DNA of 64,000 nucleotides, taken from the NCBI RefSeq assembly GCF_014695715.1, contig NZ_JACJOT010000003.1:62001-126000 (forward strand). The letters are read 5' to 3'. Every line of letters begins with the position of its first letter. The first letter of the stretch is position 1. The notes beneath the pieces were generated by a model. That model made no database searches. It was not told the origin of the DNA and saw only the letters and a list, made by a program, of their open reading frames with translations. Position numbers and translations under genes: made by a program. Below, one piece after another: positions 54,701 to 61,919 of the stretch. Source of the DNA: Microcoleus sp. FACHB-68. GTDB lineage: Bacteria > Cyanobacteriota > Cyanobacteriia > Cyanobacteriales > Oscillatoriaceae.

Positions 54701-57036
54701 ATGTTCTAGCATCAGATGGCAACGGCGGCAGTGTCATCGATACATTTACTTTGACAGTTGGGAATGGCAACGCGCCAGTAGCGGTGGACGACATCATTAC
54801 CACGCCGGTGCTATTAAGTAGCCGCTTGGAAATTCCATTCGCTACTTTGCTGGCTAATGATACAGATGCTGACCTGCCGGCAGACACGCTTACCATTACC
54901 GCAGTAACCGCAGCGAATGGGACTGCCTCGATCAATAACGGCATTATTACCTACCGGGCAACTCCAGGGTTTGCCGGCCCGACAACCTTGGAATACACTG
55001 TCAGCGATAGCACCGGCCTCACCGATATCGGAACCGTAACGCTAACTGTCGCCTCACAAGTCCAGTTAAGCGCCATTGCCACCGCCACCAATGTGCCAGT
55101 AGGAAGCGGAGGTTTTAGCGTCAATGGTCAAGCTCCATTTGAATGGGCCGGTTTCTCGGCAAGTGGGGCAGGAGATGTGAATGGGGACGGCTTTGCTGAC
55201 GTGATTATCGGTGCGCCCTATGCCGACGCACCGACCGCTGGATCTGCTGGGAAATCTTATGTCGTGTTTGGAGGGCCATCTGGCACCAATGGCGGCTTTG
55301 AGATCAATGGAGAGGCCGGATTTGATAGGGCCGGCATCTCAGTCAGCGGGGCCGGCGATGTCAACGGCGATGGACTGGCTGACTTGATTATCGGTGCCGA
55401 TCGGGCCGATCCCAATGGGCTATCCTCCGGCAAATCCTATGTGGTATTCGGTAAGGCCAACAACACGGCGGTGAATTTGACTGCTGTGGCAGCCAATCCC
55501 GGAACCGGCGGCTTTGTGATTAACGGCGAATGGATTGGCATTGAATCCGGTTTGTCAGTCAGCGGGGCCGGCGATGTCAACGGCGACGGTTTGGATGACT
55601 TGATCGTCGGTGCTCCCGCTTTTGGCCGCGATGCCAACAACAATGGCGTGCTTGTTGAGCAGGAGTATCTGAGAAGCGGCAGGGCTTACGTTGTGTTTGG
55701 CAAGGCGAACAACACAGTGCCGATAAACTTGAACACGATCTCCAACGGAACGGGCGGTTTTGCGATTACATTCGAGGGGGTCAATGACCAAACCGGCAAC
55801 TCGGTTAGTTCAGCTGGGGATGTCAACGGAGATGGTTTGGCTGACCTGATTGTAGGCGCTGACTGGGCCGACCCGAACGGAATTCTTAGCGCCGGCAAAG
55901 CTTATGTGGTGTATGGCAAAACAACTACCACGGCGGTGGCTTTGGGCACTGTAGCAGGAAATACCGGCGGCTTTGCCATTAACGGTGAAGCGACAAACGA
56001 CCGATTGGGCCGTTCTGTGAGCGAAGCCGGAGATGTCAATGGTGATGGCTACGCAGACGTGATTGTGGGCGCGTATAATGGTGACCCCAATCAAACTTCC
56101 CCTGGCAGAGCTTATGTGGTGTTTGGCGGCCCATCAGGCAATAACGGCGGCTTTACCATCAATGGGGAAACAGCAGGCGATCATGCCGGCATTTCAGTAA
56201 GTTCAGCCGGCGATGTCAACGGCGATGGTCTGGATGACCTGATCGTCGGTGCTCGCTTGGCTGATCCGAATGGGGCTTACTCTGGCAAATCTTATGTCGT
56301 GTTCGGGAAGGCGAATAACACCGTAGTGAACTTAAGCGCAGTCGCAGCCGGCGATGGGGGTTTTGCTCTCAACGGTGCATCGGCCACTGATTTATCCGGT
56401 CGTTCCGTCAGTGCGGCAGGGGATCTTAATGGTGATGGCTTCGCTGACGTGATTGTAGGGGCTTTTGCCGCTGATCCGAATGGAAATAATTATTCCGGCG
56501 CTTCCTACGTGGTTTATGGCGGCGATTTCACGGCGTCGGTGACACAGATGGGAACTGCCGCAGGGGATATTCTCACCGGCACTGCCGCAGCAGATATTCT
56601 GGTCGGCGGCTTGGGCAGCGATCAACTCATCGGCAATGGCGGCCCTGATGTGCTATATGGGGGTGCCGGTGATGACGTTGTGGCGATTAGCGATACCGGC
56701 TTCCGGCGCATTGATGGGGGTTTGGGGACTGACACCTTGTTGCTTGGCGGTGCCGGCATGGCCCTCGATCTCACAGCGATTCGTGACCCTCTGATCCAGG
56801 GTATTGAGCGAATCAATATGACAGGTGCCGGTAATAACACCCTGAATTTGGGCGCAAGAGATGTGATCAGCTTGTCTGGTTCGACTAGCACGTTGACTGT
56901 AGAGGGCAATGCCGGCGATATCGTGAGTGCGTCAGGCTTTACATTCGCCGGCACAGCCAACGGTTTCAATCAATACACCAGCAGCAGTGCGACGCTTCTA
57001 GTTCAGGCGGGTGTAACGGTTAATGTTCTGTTGTAG
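48799..57036 (+). CDS. Giant RTX / Ig-like repeat / FG-GAP surface protein (2745 aa)
   Basis: Start ATG at 48799 with GGAAG 8 bases upstream; the TTG at 48784 would add only five residues. Order: hemolysin-type Ca-binding nonapeptides (GGxGNDxL-like, residues ~10-265); an RTX-linked domain with DTFVIGRRDD and DWVLDFGTGSDKFQL; a Pro/Ser/Gly linker; one cadherin-like domain (~395-490); fifteen ~100-residue putative Ig repeats (NTPEDSVFNFTF ... PLPAWLTFNPTTRTFSGTP ... ASDGNGG; 50275-54770); an extra Ig-like domain; seven FG-GAP/integrin-alpha blades (AGDVNGDGxADxIVGA, 55100-56520); and terminal RTX repeats. There is no N-terminal signal peptide, and Asp-Gly-rich Ca sites suggest type I secretion, which uses a C-terminal signal. 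It would be a Ca-dependent adhesin or matrix protein. Confidence 0.92.
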   Translation: MPEIRGSSQRDLLTGALENDTIMGWAGEDELLGLELNDWISGNTDNDLLNGNAGSDTVRGGQENDIVHGGKDNDLLYGDLGSDTVYGESGDDTIIGGNGNNQPTDTQKSNDPLSSPLTDTIEEDKSDVLFGNAGNDYINGNADNDTVYGGEGNDILHGGKNDDQLFGNLGDDQVSGDLGNDTALGEEGNDQVVGGEGEDYLNGNEDDDWVAGNEGDDTVHGGQGNDTVHGGKDNDLLYGDVGNDVLIGDLGSDTLNGGDGDDTFVIGRRDDVAGYRTTGGINIADADWVLDFGTGSDKFQLIGGITFDDLNIFAGTGEYAGYTIIQDKVLGEYLAILKGFTGTLSRENFISLTPTPPTAPGEDTETPSPTPGGGSPSPNPIPGGGGSPSPSPSASPNDILLSGGAVNENSPAGTVIGSLSAIDPDAKDTHTYELLDDAGGLFIIDGDQLKVAPGASLDFEAQASHTIKVRVTDAAGKTFDKDFPITLQNTNEAPATANPIVDQLAGADTPFNFTVAGTTFTDPDGDALTYTATLTGGEPLPAWLTFNPTTRTFSGTPTNGDVGNLSIDVQASDGKGGIVTDTFTLVIDHIEDAPTVANPIADLNTPEDSVFNFTFAANTFADIDGDVLTYTATQTGGAPLPAWLTFNPATRTFSGTPANGDVGTLSIDVQASDGNGGIAIDTFNLVIGNVNDEPTVANPIADLNTPEDSVFNFTFAGTTFNDADGDALTYTAKLTNGATLPAWLTFNPITRTFSGTPTNEDVGTLSIDVEASDGKGGRLIDTFNLVIDNVNNKPTVVNPIAELNTPENRVFNFTFADTTFNDADGDPLAYSATLTSGEPLPAWLTFNPATRTFSGTPTDGDVGTLSIDVKASDGNGGIVINTFNLVIDNIDPTNNLPTVVNPITDQNTLEDATFNFTFAGTTFNDLDGDALTYTAKLTNGATLPAWLTFNPTTRTFSGTPSNENVGTLSIDVEASDGKGGRAIDTFNLVIGNVNDVPTVVNPIADLNTLEDATFNFTFAETTFNDIDGDALTYSATLTGGEPLPAWLTFNPATRTFSGTPANGDVGPLSIDVQASDGNGGIAIDTFSLVVNNVNDDPIVTTPIVDQNTDEDSVFNFTFAANTFTDPDNDTLTYSATQTGGGALPGWLTFNAATRTFSGTPTNENVGTLSIDVQASDGNGSSVTETFILGVTNTNDAPTVVTAIANQNANAGTAFNYTFAATTFNDMDGDVLTYSATLTDGTPLPAWLTFNPTTRTFSGTPTNGTASSLSITVQASDGNGGSVTDTFTLAINNNPPIVATPIVDQNTDEDSVFNFTFAANTFTDPDGDALTYSATVAGGGALPAWLTFDAATRTFSGTPANGDVGTLSINVLASDGNGGSVTDTFILEIDNVNDDPIVTTPIVDLNTPEDSVFNFTFVETTFNDIDGDALTYSATQTGGAALPAWLTFNPATRTFSGTPANGDVGNLSIDVQASDGNGGSVTDTFILGVTNTNDVPTVANAIADLNTPEDSVFNFTFVETTFNDIDGDALTYSATQTGGAALPAWLTFNAATRTFSGTPANGDVGNLSIDVQASDGNGGIATETFNLVIDNVNDAPTVVTAIADQNTNAGTAFNYTFDINTFTDIDGDVLTYSATLDNNAPLPAWLTFNPTTRTFSGTPPNGTASPLSINVLASDGNGGSVVDTFNLVVNVNNDPVVVNPIADLNTLEDSVFNFTLVETTFNDPDGDALTYSATQTGGAALPAWLTFNPVTRTFSGTPANGDVGNLSIDVQASDGNGGIAIDTFNLGVINTNDPPIVATPIVDQNTPEDSVFNFTFAANTFTDPDGDALTYSATVAGGAALPAWLTFNAATRTFSGTPANGDVGNLSIDVLASDGNGGSITDTFILGVTNTNDAPTVVTAIADQNANVGTAFNYTFDVNTFTDIDGDVLTYSATLDNNAPLPAWLTFNPTTRTFSGTPPNGTASPLSINVLASDGNGGSVIDTFTLTVGNGNAPVAVDDIITTPVLLSSRLEIPFATLLANDTDADLPADTLTITAVTAANGTASINNGIITYRATPGFAGPTTLEYTVSDSTGLTDIGTVTLTVASQVQLSAIATATNVPVGSGGFSVNGQAPFEWAGFSASGAGDVNGDGFADVIIGAPYADAPTAGSAGKSYVVFGGPSGTNGGFEINGEAGFDRAGISVSGAGDVNGDGLADLIIGADRADPNGLSSGKSYVVFGKANNTAVNLTAVAANPGTGGFVINGEWIGIESGLSVSGAGDVNGDGLDDLIVGAPAFGRDANNNGVLVEQEYLRSGRAYVVFGKANNTVPINLNTISNGTGGFAITFEGVNDQTGNSVSSAGDVNGDGLADLIVGADWADPNGILSAGKAYVVYGKTTTTAVALGTVAGNTGGFAINGEATNDRLGRSVSEAGDVNGDGYADVIVGAYNGDPNQTSPGRAYVVFGGPSGNNGGFTINGETAGDHAGISVSSAGDVNGDGLDDLIVGARLADPNGAYSGKSYVVFGKANNTVVNLSAVAAGDGGFALNGASATDLSGRSVSAAGDLNGDGFADVIVGAFAADPNGNNYSGASYVVYGGDFTASVTQMGTAAGDILTGTAAADILVGGLGSDQLIGNGGPDVLYGGAGDDVVAISDTGFRRIDGGLGTDTLLLGGAGMALDLTAIRDPLIQGIERINMTGAGNNTLNLGARDVISLSGSTSTLTVEGNAGDIVSASGFTFAGTANGFNQYTSSSATLLVQAGVTVNVLL
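50275..54770 (+). repeat. Fifteen tandem ~300-bp Ig-like coding repeats
   Basis: The period is close to exactly 300 bp. Units ten and eleven differ at only 2 positions over 180 bp (53041-53220 versus 53341-53520). Units 8, 12 and 15 carry a second subtype (NAGTAFNYTF, NGTASxLS) that recurs with spacing 4 then 3, suggesting block duplications. Such arrays assemble poorly with short reads. Confidence 0.93.
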
Positions 57037-57085
57037 AAATGTCACAACTGCCTAAAATACAGTCAGATATCATTTTGTAGATGCG

Positions 57086-57862
57086 ATGCAGCTAACTTGG
57101 CTAGACAGTAACTCTTGGCTGATTAACATGGCCGGCCTGCGGATACTCCTCGATCCCTGGTTAGTTGGCCCTTTGGTCTTTGGCAACCTGCCTTGGCTGT
57201 TCAAAGGCGATCGTCCTAAAGCCAGAGAAATCCCAGAAAACATTGACTTGATTCTGCTCTCACAGGGATTAGAAGATCACACACACCCACCTACCCTCAA
57301 ACAACTGAATCGCAACATTCCGGTTGTGGGTTCACCCAGTGCCGTTAAAGTTGTGAAAGAATTGGGTTTCACTCAAGTCACTGCACTTGCCCACGGCGGC
57401 GGCTTTACTGTTGCCAATAAAGTAGAAATCAAAGCGACTCCCGGCTCTCCCATTGGCCCCCAACTTGTGGAAAATGGGTATCTTCTTAAAGATTTGGATG
57501 CCGGCACGACTCTCTACTATGAGCCTCATGGGTATCATTCCCCAGCCCTCAAAGCATCTGCCCCGGTGGATGTCGTCATTGTGCCGATTGTTGACTTGGC
57601 GCTGCCGCTAGTGGGTTCCATTATTAAAGGCAGCCAAAGTGCTTTAGAAGTGGCTAAACTTCTGCAACCTCAAGTAATGTTACCCACGGCTGCCGGTGGC
57701 GATGTCATCTTTGAAGGATTGCTGATGTCTATCCTTCGGGCTGTCGGCAGTCTTGATGAATTTCGTTCGTTGTTGGCTCAGAATAATTTATCCACGCAAG
57801 TGATTGACGCTAAGCCTGGGGAAGCGTTTGAAATTCAATTGCAAAACCGGGCTGTGATTTAG
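57086..57862 (+). CDS. Metallo-beta-lactamase-fold hydrolase, divergent active site
   Basis: The 258-residue protein begins MQLTWLDSNSWLINMAGLRILLDPWLVG, the UlaG/L-ascorbate lactonase-like start of the MBL superfamily. The usual HxHxDH metal motif appears as LLSQGLEDHTHPPTL near residues 57-71: only the DH part is conserved, with Ser and Gln in place of the first two His. Later conserved blocks are GSPSAVKVVKELGF, TPGSP(I)GP, YYEPHGYHSP and LPTAAGGD. A plant/cyanobacterial subgroup shows the same replacement, in my recollection. It may have lost one metal site or work non-catalytically. It starts 50 bp after the giant gene. Confidence 0.82.
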   Translation: MQLTWLDSNSWLINMAGLRILLDPWLVGPLVFGNLPWLFKGDRPKAREIPENIDLILLSQGLEDHTHPPTLKQLNRNIPVVGSPSAVKVVKELGFTQVTALAHGGGFTVANKVEIKATPGSPIGPQLVENGYLLKDLDAGTTLYYEPHGYHSPALKASAPVDVVIVPIVDLALPLVGSIIKGSQSALEVAKLLQPQVMLPTAAGGDVIFEGLLMSILRAVGSLDEFRSLLAQNNLSTQVIDAKPGEAFEIQLQNRAVI

Positions 57863-57904
57863 GTTGGGCGGGATTAATGGGTGAATGCAGAGTTTTTGTT
57901 ATTT

Positions 57905-58003
57905 TTAACCGCAGATAAACGCAGATAAACGCAGATGTAGGCGATAGTCTGTAGTTGGGGATAAACAGATGATAGCGCAGCGTGCCGCAGGCATACGCAG
58001 ATG
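57905..58003. repeat. CATCTGCG-family repeats (reverse orientation)
   Basis: TAACCGCAGATAAACGCAGATAAACGCAGATG at a 10-base period is followed by GATAGCGCAGCGTGCCGCAGGCATACGCAGATGG, the reverse complement of the block at 13681-13735. It fills the spacer between two convergent genes. Confidence 0.85.
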
Positions 58004-58036
58004 GCGCTTGTGTAGGTTTTTAGGTTTTTTACCGGC

Positions 58037-58972
58037 CTATTGTGCCGGCACTGGGGCAAAGTCTAATGTGCCTTTATCTCCATCTAGGACAACCGGCACT
58101 CCAACTGGCAGGGTTGCATTTTCTCCTTCATGACCGAAAGGCAAGTCAGAAACAACCGGCAACCCCAAATCCCCTAAGCGATCTCGTAAGACTTCTTCAA
58201 CCGTAAAGCTGGGGATGTTCGGATCATTTATACACCGGCTGAAGCGCCCCAATGCAATTCCCCGCACGCCTTTAAATTTTCCCATCAGCCGCCACTGAGT
58301 CAGCATCCGGTCAATTCGATACGGGACTTCCGCAACATCCTCAAACGCTAAAATTGCGCCCTCTAAGGAGGGTTGCGCTGCCGTCCCTAGCAGATGGGTT
58401 GCGACTGTTAGATTTGCCGGCAGCAAATACCCACTCGCTTGTCCTCCACCCCAGCCGGTGCCTTGCAACGGTTCTATAGAATGATTTTCTACCCAGTCAA
58501 ATAGCCGCTGCATTGTCCATTCAGGTTCAGCCGGCAGCGTTGTTAGCAAAGGGCCATGAACGCCTGAGATGCCGGTTTGAAAGAGACTCCAGAGGATAGC
58601 GGTGATATCGGAAAAACCAATCAACCATTTGGGATTGCTGAGTAATTCATCCCAACTCCAATCTTCTAGAATTCTCGCACCCCCGTAACCGCCTCTGGCA
58701 CAGAGAATCGCACGACACTCCGGATCTTTCCAGGCGTCTGCTAATTGCTGCCGGCGATCTTCATCGTTGCCGGCTAAATAACCCCACCGGCTATCGTAAC
58801 CGGGACTCAGTTCCACTCCATATCCCCGATTTCGCCAAATTTCCACTGCTTTCTCAAAGGCTTCAAATTCTCGTAGACACCCACTCGGCGCAATTACCCG
58901 CAGTAGATCGCCTGGTTTGAGTGCCGGTGGCAGTTGAATTTTAGAATTGAGATTGGGGATTTGGGATTGCAT
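58037..58972 (-). CDS. ldcA: LD-carboxypeptidase (peptidase S66)
   Basis: The 311-residue protein has the S66 pattern: LRVIAPSGCLREFEAFEKAVEIW at the N-terminus, CARGGYGGARILEDW (near 93-107), the nucleophile Ser in LIGFSDITAILW (~118-129), and the Glu/His charge-relay region ILAFEDVAEVPYRIDR with a late DLPFGHEGEN. It cleaves the L-Lys/DAP-D-Ala bond of murein tetrapeptides in peptidoglycan recycling. There is no signal peptide, so it is cytoplasmic. Length fits the family. It overlaps no neighbour; a repeat-rich spacer separates it from the upstream glycosyltransferase. Confidence 0.9.
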   Translation of the reverse strand: MQSQIPNLNSKIQLPPALKPGDLLRVIAPSGCLREFEAFEKAVEIWRNRGYGVELSPGYDSRWGYLAGNDEDRRQQLADAWKDPECRAILCARGGYGGARILEDWSWDELLSNPKWLIGFSDITAILWSLFQTGISGVHGPLLTTLPAEPEWTMQRLFDWVENHSIEPLQGTGWGGGQASGYLLPANLTVATHLLGTAAQPSLEGAILAFEDVAEVPYRIDRMLTQWRLMGKFKGVRGIALGRFSRCINDPNIPSFTVEEVLRDRLGDLGLPVVSDLPFGHEGENATLPVGVPVVLDGDKGTLDFAPVPAQ

Positions 58973-59006
58973 TTTATCGGGATAAAGATTTTATAACCAC
59001 AGATTC

Positions 59007-59056
59007 CGCAGGTGAAACTTGAATGTGCTTTGCTCGTCATTCAAGTTTCACTTGCG
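59007..59056. repeat. Long hairpin inside a CAGATAA repeat tract
   Basis: CGCAGGTGAAACTTGAATG (59007-59025) pairs with CATTCAAGTTTCACTTGCG (59038-59056) through 19 bp including one G-U, with a 12-base loop. The flanks (AACCACAGATT, CCACAGATAAACACAGAT) belong to the CATCTGTG repeat family. It resembles a palindromic element inserted in the repeat. Confidence 0.8.
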
Positions 59057-59123
59057 TCCACAGATAAACACAGATAGCACAGATAGATTGTCTGTTATGG
59101 CCGATGTTTATCTGCGGTTTCAT

Positions 59124-60239
59124 TTAAGAACTTGGGTTGGCAAGCTGTTTAATAGTTTGGAACCATTGTTCCATACGATCACCCAATGCTTCTAAAGAAT
59201 ATTCTGTTTCTGCTTGCCGCCGGCACTCTAAACGGTCAATTTCATCTAAGCGCTTAATTGCATTGACTAAGCCTTCGACACTATCTGGTTCTACTAAAAA
59301 GCCGGTTTTGCCATCTTGGACTATTTCAGCCGGCCCTCCGCGCCGATAAGCAATCACCGGCACTCCACACGCTAGCGCCTCGATTGCCACATTTCCAAAT
59401 GCTTCCACCCAGCGCGGCGTCATTAGCATTGCCTGACATTTTCCTAACTGTTCTTGCAGCTTTTGAGTTGAGAAAAATCCCATATATTCCACCGGCGCAT
59501 CCGGATACTCTTGACAAATCTGCTTCCAATATGCATCATCCTGCATTTTGCCAAATATTTTCAGGGGAATGCCGGCAATTTGAGCCGCCGCGACGGCATC
59601 TTCTAGGGCTTTTTCTGGGGCAATTCGACCTAACCAAGCCAACTGAGGAGCGGGAGAAGCACAAAAATCGTAAAGGGATAAATCAACGCCACTGCCTAAA
59701 ACCTCGCACCATGACGAGTTGAGTTCAGAAGATTTTAAAGCAAAGGTTTCTGCCTGAGACTTTGTGTAAAGACCAATTGTACCGGGAAACTGAATTGCCA
59801 CCTGTTCAACGATTTGATCCATCGCATCAGAGAGCGATCCCATACTGACAAAATGCGCGATGGGACAATTAAAAAAAGGCGTTAGATAAAAAGGCAACCA
59901 ATCGTAAGCAAAATTAACAATTAAATCGTAATTTCCTTGAATTTGGCGAGCACACTCCCACATATTTGCCAGTAAAGAATTTCCCGGCATACAAATCAAA
60001 GCGTCGCGTTCCTGAGTTTGGGCTGTGATTTGCAATTCGCCGGCTATTTCTTTAATTGGAAATGAATCTAAACGAGAGCCTGCCGGCGCGACAATATCCA
60101 AATGATGCCCTCGCCGGTGCATTTCCAGGGCAATATTATACAAAGTCAGTTCCACTCCGCCGCCGAGTCCTGAACCCAATTGCCCAACAGGTGTGGAAAG
60201 AAATAGAAGTTTGAGTGAGTTTATAGATTTACCAGTCAC
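59124..60239 (-). CDS. Glycosyltransferase, family 4
   Basis: The 371-residue protein has the GT4 GT-B fold. The N-terminal donor-domain start has VGQLGSGLGGGVELTLYNIALEMHRRGH. The C-terminal signature is WVEAFGNVAIEALACGVPVIAYRRGGPAEIVQDGKTGFLVEP (EX7E-type, about residues 280-325), which binds the nucleotide sugar. It would add a hexose to a lipid or polysaccharide; the acceptor is unknown. No Wzx, Wzy or export genes are nearby. An open AGATAA repeat tract lies downstream. Confidence 0.9.
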   Translation of the reverse strand: MTGKSINSLKLLFLSTPVGQLGSGLGGGVELTLYNIALEMHRRGHHLDIVAPAGSRLDSFPIKEIAGELQITAQTQERDALICMPGNSLLANMWECARQIQGNYDLIVNFAYDWLPFYLTPFFNCPIAHFVSMGSLSDAMDQIVEQVAIQFPGTIGLYTKSQAETFALKSSELNSSWCEVLGSGVDLSLYDFCASPAPQLAWLGRIAPEKALEDAVAAAQIAGIPLKIFGKMQDDAYWKQICQEYPDAPVEYMGFFSTQKLQEQLGKCQAMLMTPRWVEAFGNVAIEALACGVPVIAYRRGGPAEIVQDGKTGFLVEPDSVEGLVNAIKRLDEIDRLECRRQAETEYSLEALGDRMEQWFQTIKQLANPSS

Positions 60240-60314
60240 GATTTGCGTTTTTTGTTCAGTACGATTAGTTGCTCAATCCTTAAATTTATCCTGCCCTGAT
60301 ACTCTTTCACCCTC

Positions 60315-60400
60315 TCAAAACTCAAAATTGGGCATGGGGCAAGGCTTCGCCAACAAGAACGGTAGGGGCATTGGGCATTCAAAAGTAAAAACTCAAAACT
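60315..60400. repeat. GGGCATTGGGCATGGGG / ACTCAAAACTC dispersed repeat
   Basis: The element contains GGGCATGGGGCAAGGCTTCGCCAAC, then GGGGCATTGGGCATTC and AAAACTCAAAACTC. Close relatives of its blocks occur in frame inside the beta-barrel gene (44431-44595). Its last bases overlap the end of the PGB-HEAT gene on the minus strand. Confidence 0.85.
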
Positions 60401-61676
60401 CCCCAGTAGAGTCTTCCGGCGGATTTGCAGAATTTGACCGGCTGGTTCGATTTTCTCCAACCGGCAACCCACGTATATTGCTCAACTGCGCTAATGCCCA
60501 GTTAGCGGTTTCGCGCACTTCATCGTCTGGATCGTCAATCGCGTGACGCAATATCTGACTCATTTGAGAAACTAATTCATAAATACGGGTTAAGTCCCGA
60601 ATTGCATTTTTTCGCACTTCAGCATTATCATCTTGCAGAGAAACTGCTAAAGCTCGGTTCATCGGTTTAAGGGTGCGGGTGCCAATTTCAGATAAAGCTG
60701 CCAGGATCAAGCTGCGCTGCTTGGAATCTGAATCTACCATCAAATTCACCAAAGGCTGTACGGCGCGGGAGTCTCCCCGTTGCCCCAGTTCCCAAATTGC
60801 TTTACGTCGCTTCGCCGGATCGGGCTTTTGTAAATCTTTGATCAATTCGTCAATTATATCGATTTTCTGAAGGCGAGTGATTTCTTCAACGGCTAAAAAT
60901 TCTGGTGGAGTTGAGTCTACCGGCTCTTTTTCATCCCTTTTTTCTGAGCCGGTTGCACCTAATTCAGGATAGCCGTTACTGTCATAATTATGCTGGCGAA
61001 TGCCTGAATTGGTTGCTTTATGATGTAGATTATGCGAGTTTTCAGACTCAGCCGGCCCTGGATGTTGGGGAGTTCGCGATGGCCGGCTATCGGGATCTAA
61101 ATCCTCTTCGTCTTCGCCAGAACGCATGAGCAAATTAAATATCCCTGCGACAATTCCAGCAACCACAATTACACCGAAACCAAGCAATAACCATTTTGTT
61201 TTGCCTTGCAGCAACTTTGAAAGGTTAGATTTTGAATTCGATGCTTTTTGAGCGTCTGGGGAAGGGGCGGGTTTTGCTTGGTTTTGGGCGATTTGCAAGC
61301 GATCCCAAGTTGTGGAACCGACAACCCCATCCGCTTCTAAACCGGCACCGGCTTGAAATTGCGCGACGGCTTCGGCTGTCGTGGCTTCATAGACGCCATT
61401 CTCGGCACCGCTGTAGTATCCCAAAGTTTTCAGCGTCTTTTGCAGTTCTCGCACTGCCGGGTGCCGATCGCCTGGTCCGAGGGGAGGGCGTTCTATGCCG
61501 GCGGGGGCGTTTGCTTGAGCCACTTGCAGGGAGTTCAGAACCACTGCGCCCTCTAGGGGCGTTATCGAAATTTCCCCGGTTCGGTTTGGGTGAATGAATC
61601 CTTTGGCTGGACTGGGCGCAAAACCCAGGCAACTAGCGCAGGTAACGAGCAACACGGTGGAGCGGTAAAGCACCAT
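60393..61676 (-). CDS. Peptidoglycan-binding, single-pass membrane HEAT-repeat protein
   Basis: The 427-residue protein has a signal peptide (MVLYRSTVLLVTCASCLGFAPS...), then a PG_binding_1 domain (residues ~68-120: PGDRHPAVRELQKTLKTLGYYSG ... QFQAGAGLEADGVVGSTTWDRL), a polar linker, a single membrane helix (WLLLGFGVIVVAGIVAGIFNLL, ~163-184), a polar, acidic His/Ser-rich segment, and HEAT repeats from about 265 to 405 (LIKDLQKPDPAKRRKAIWELGQRG, AVQPLVNLMVDSDSKQRSLILAAL, DDPDDEVRETANWALAQL). It could link the cell wall to a cytoplasmic partner. The stop codon lies within a dispersed repeat. Confidence 0.87.
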   Translation of the reverse strand: MVLYRSTVLLVTCASCLGFAPSPAKGFIHPNRTGEISITPLEGAVVLNSLQVAQANAPAGIERPPLGPGDRHPAVRELQKTLKTLGYYSGAENGVYEATTAEAVAQFQAGAGLEADGVVGSTTWDRLQIAQNQAKPAPSPDAQKASNSKSNLSKLLQGKTKWLLLGFGVIVVAGIVAGIFNLLMRSGEDEEDLDPDSRPSRTPQHPGPAESENSHNLHHKATNSGIRQHNYDSNGYPELGATGSEKRDEKEPVDSTPPEFLAVEEITRLQKIDIIDELIKDLQKPDPAKRRKAIWELGQRGDSRAVQPLVNLMVDSDSKQRSLILAALSEIGTRTLKPMNRALAVSLQDDNAEVRKNAIRDLTRIYELVSQMSQILRHAIDDPDDEVRETANWALAQLSNIRGLPVGENRTSRSNSANPPEDSTGEF

Positions 61677-61919
61677 ATTCTAACGCGGGGGTGGGGGAGT
61701 CAACCAGCGTGAGCGATTCAGGTGTAATTAAGCTAGCTCAATCCTACCCGTTATGCATCCTGCACGAATCACAGATCATCTGTGGCTGCTGCTGGTGGAA
61801 CTTTGATTTTCGATGATTTCGGTTTGTTTTTGGAGTTACCTATCAAAAATCTAAAATCATTAACCAGCTAGCCGCGCCGGTTCATCGACCTGTTGCCGGT
61901 CAGATTAGATCGGCTGAGG

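Noticed and set aside
50275-54770. CRISPR or satellite DNA
   Set aside because: The 300-bp repeats are in one open frame and encode Ig-like domains.
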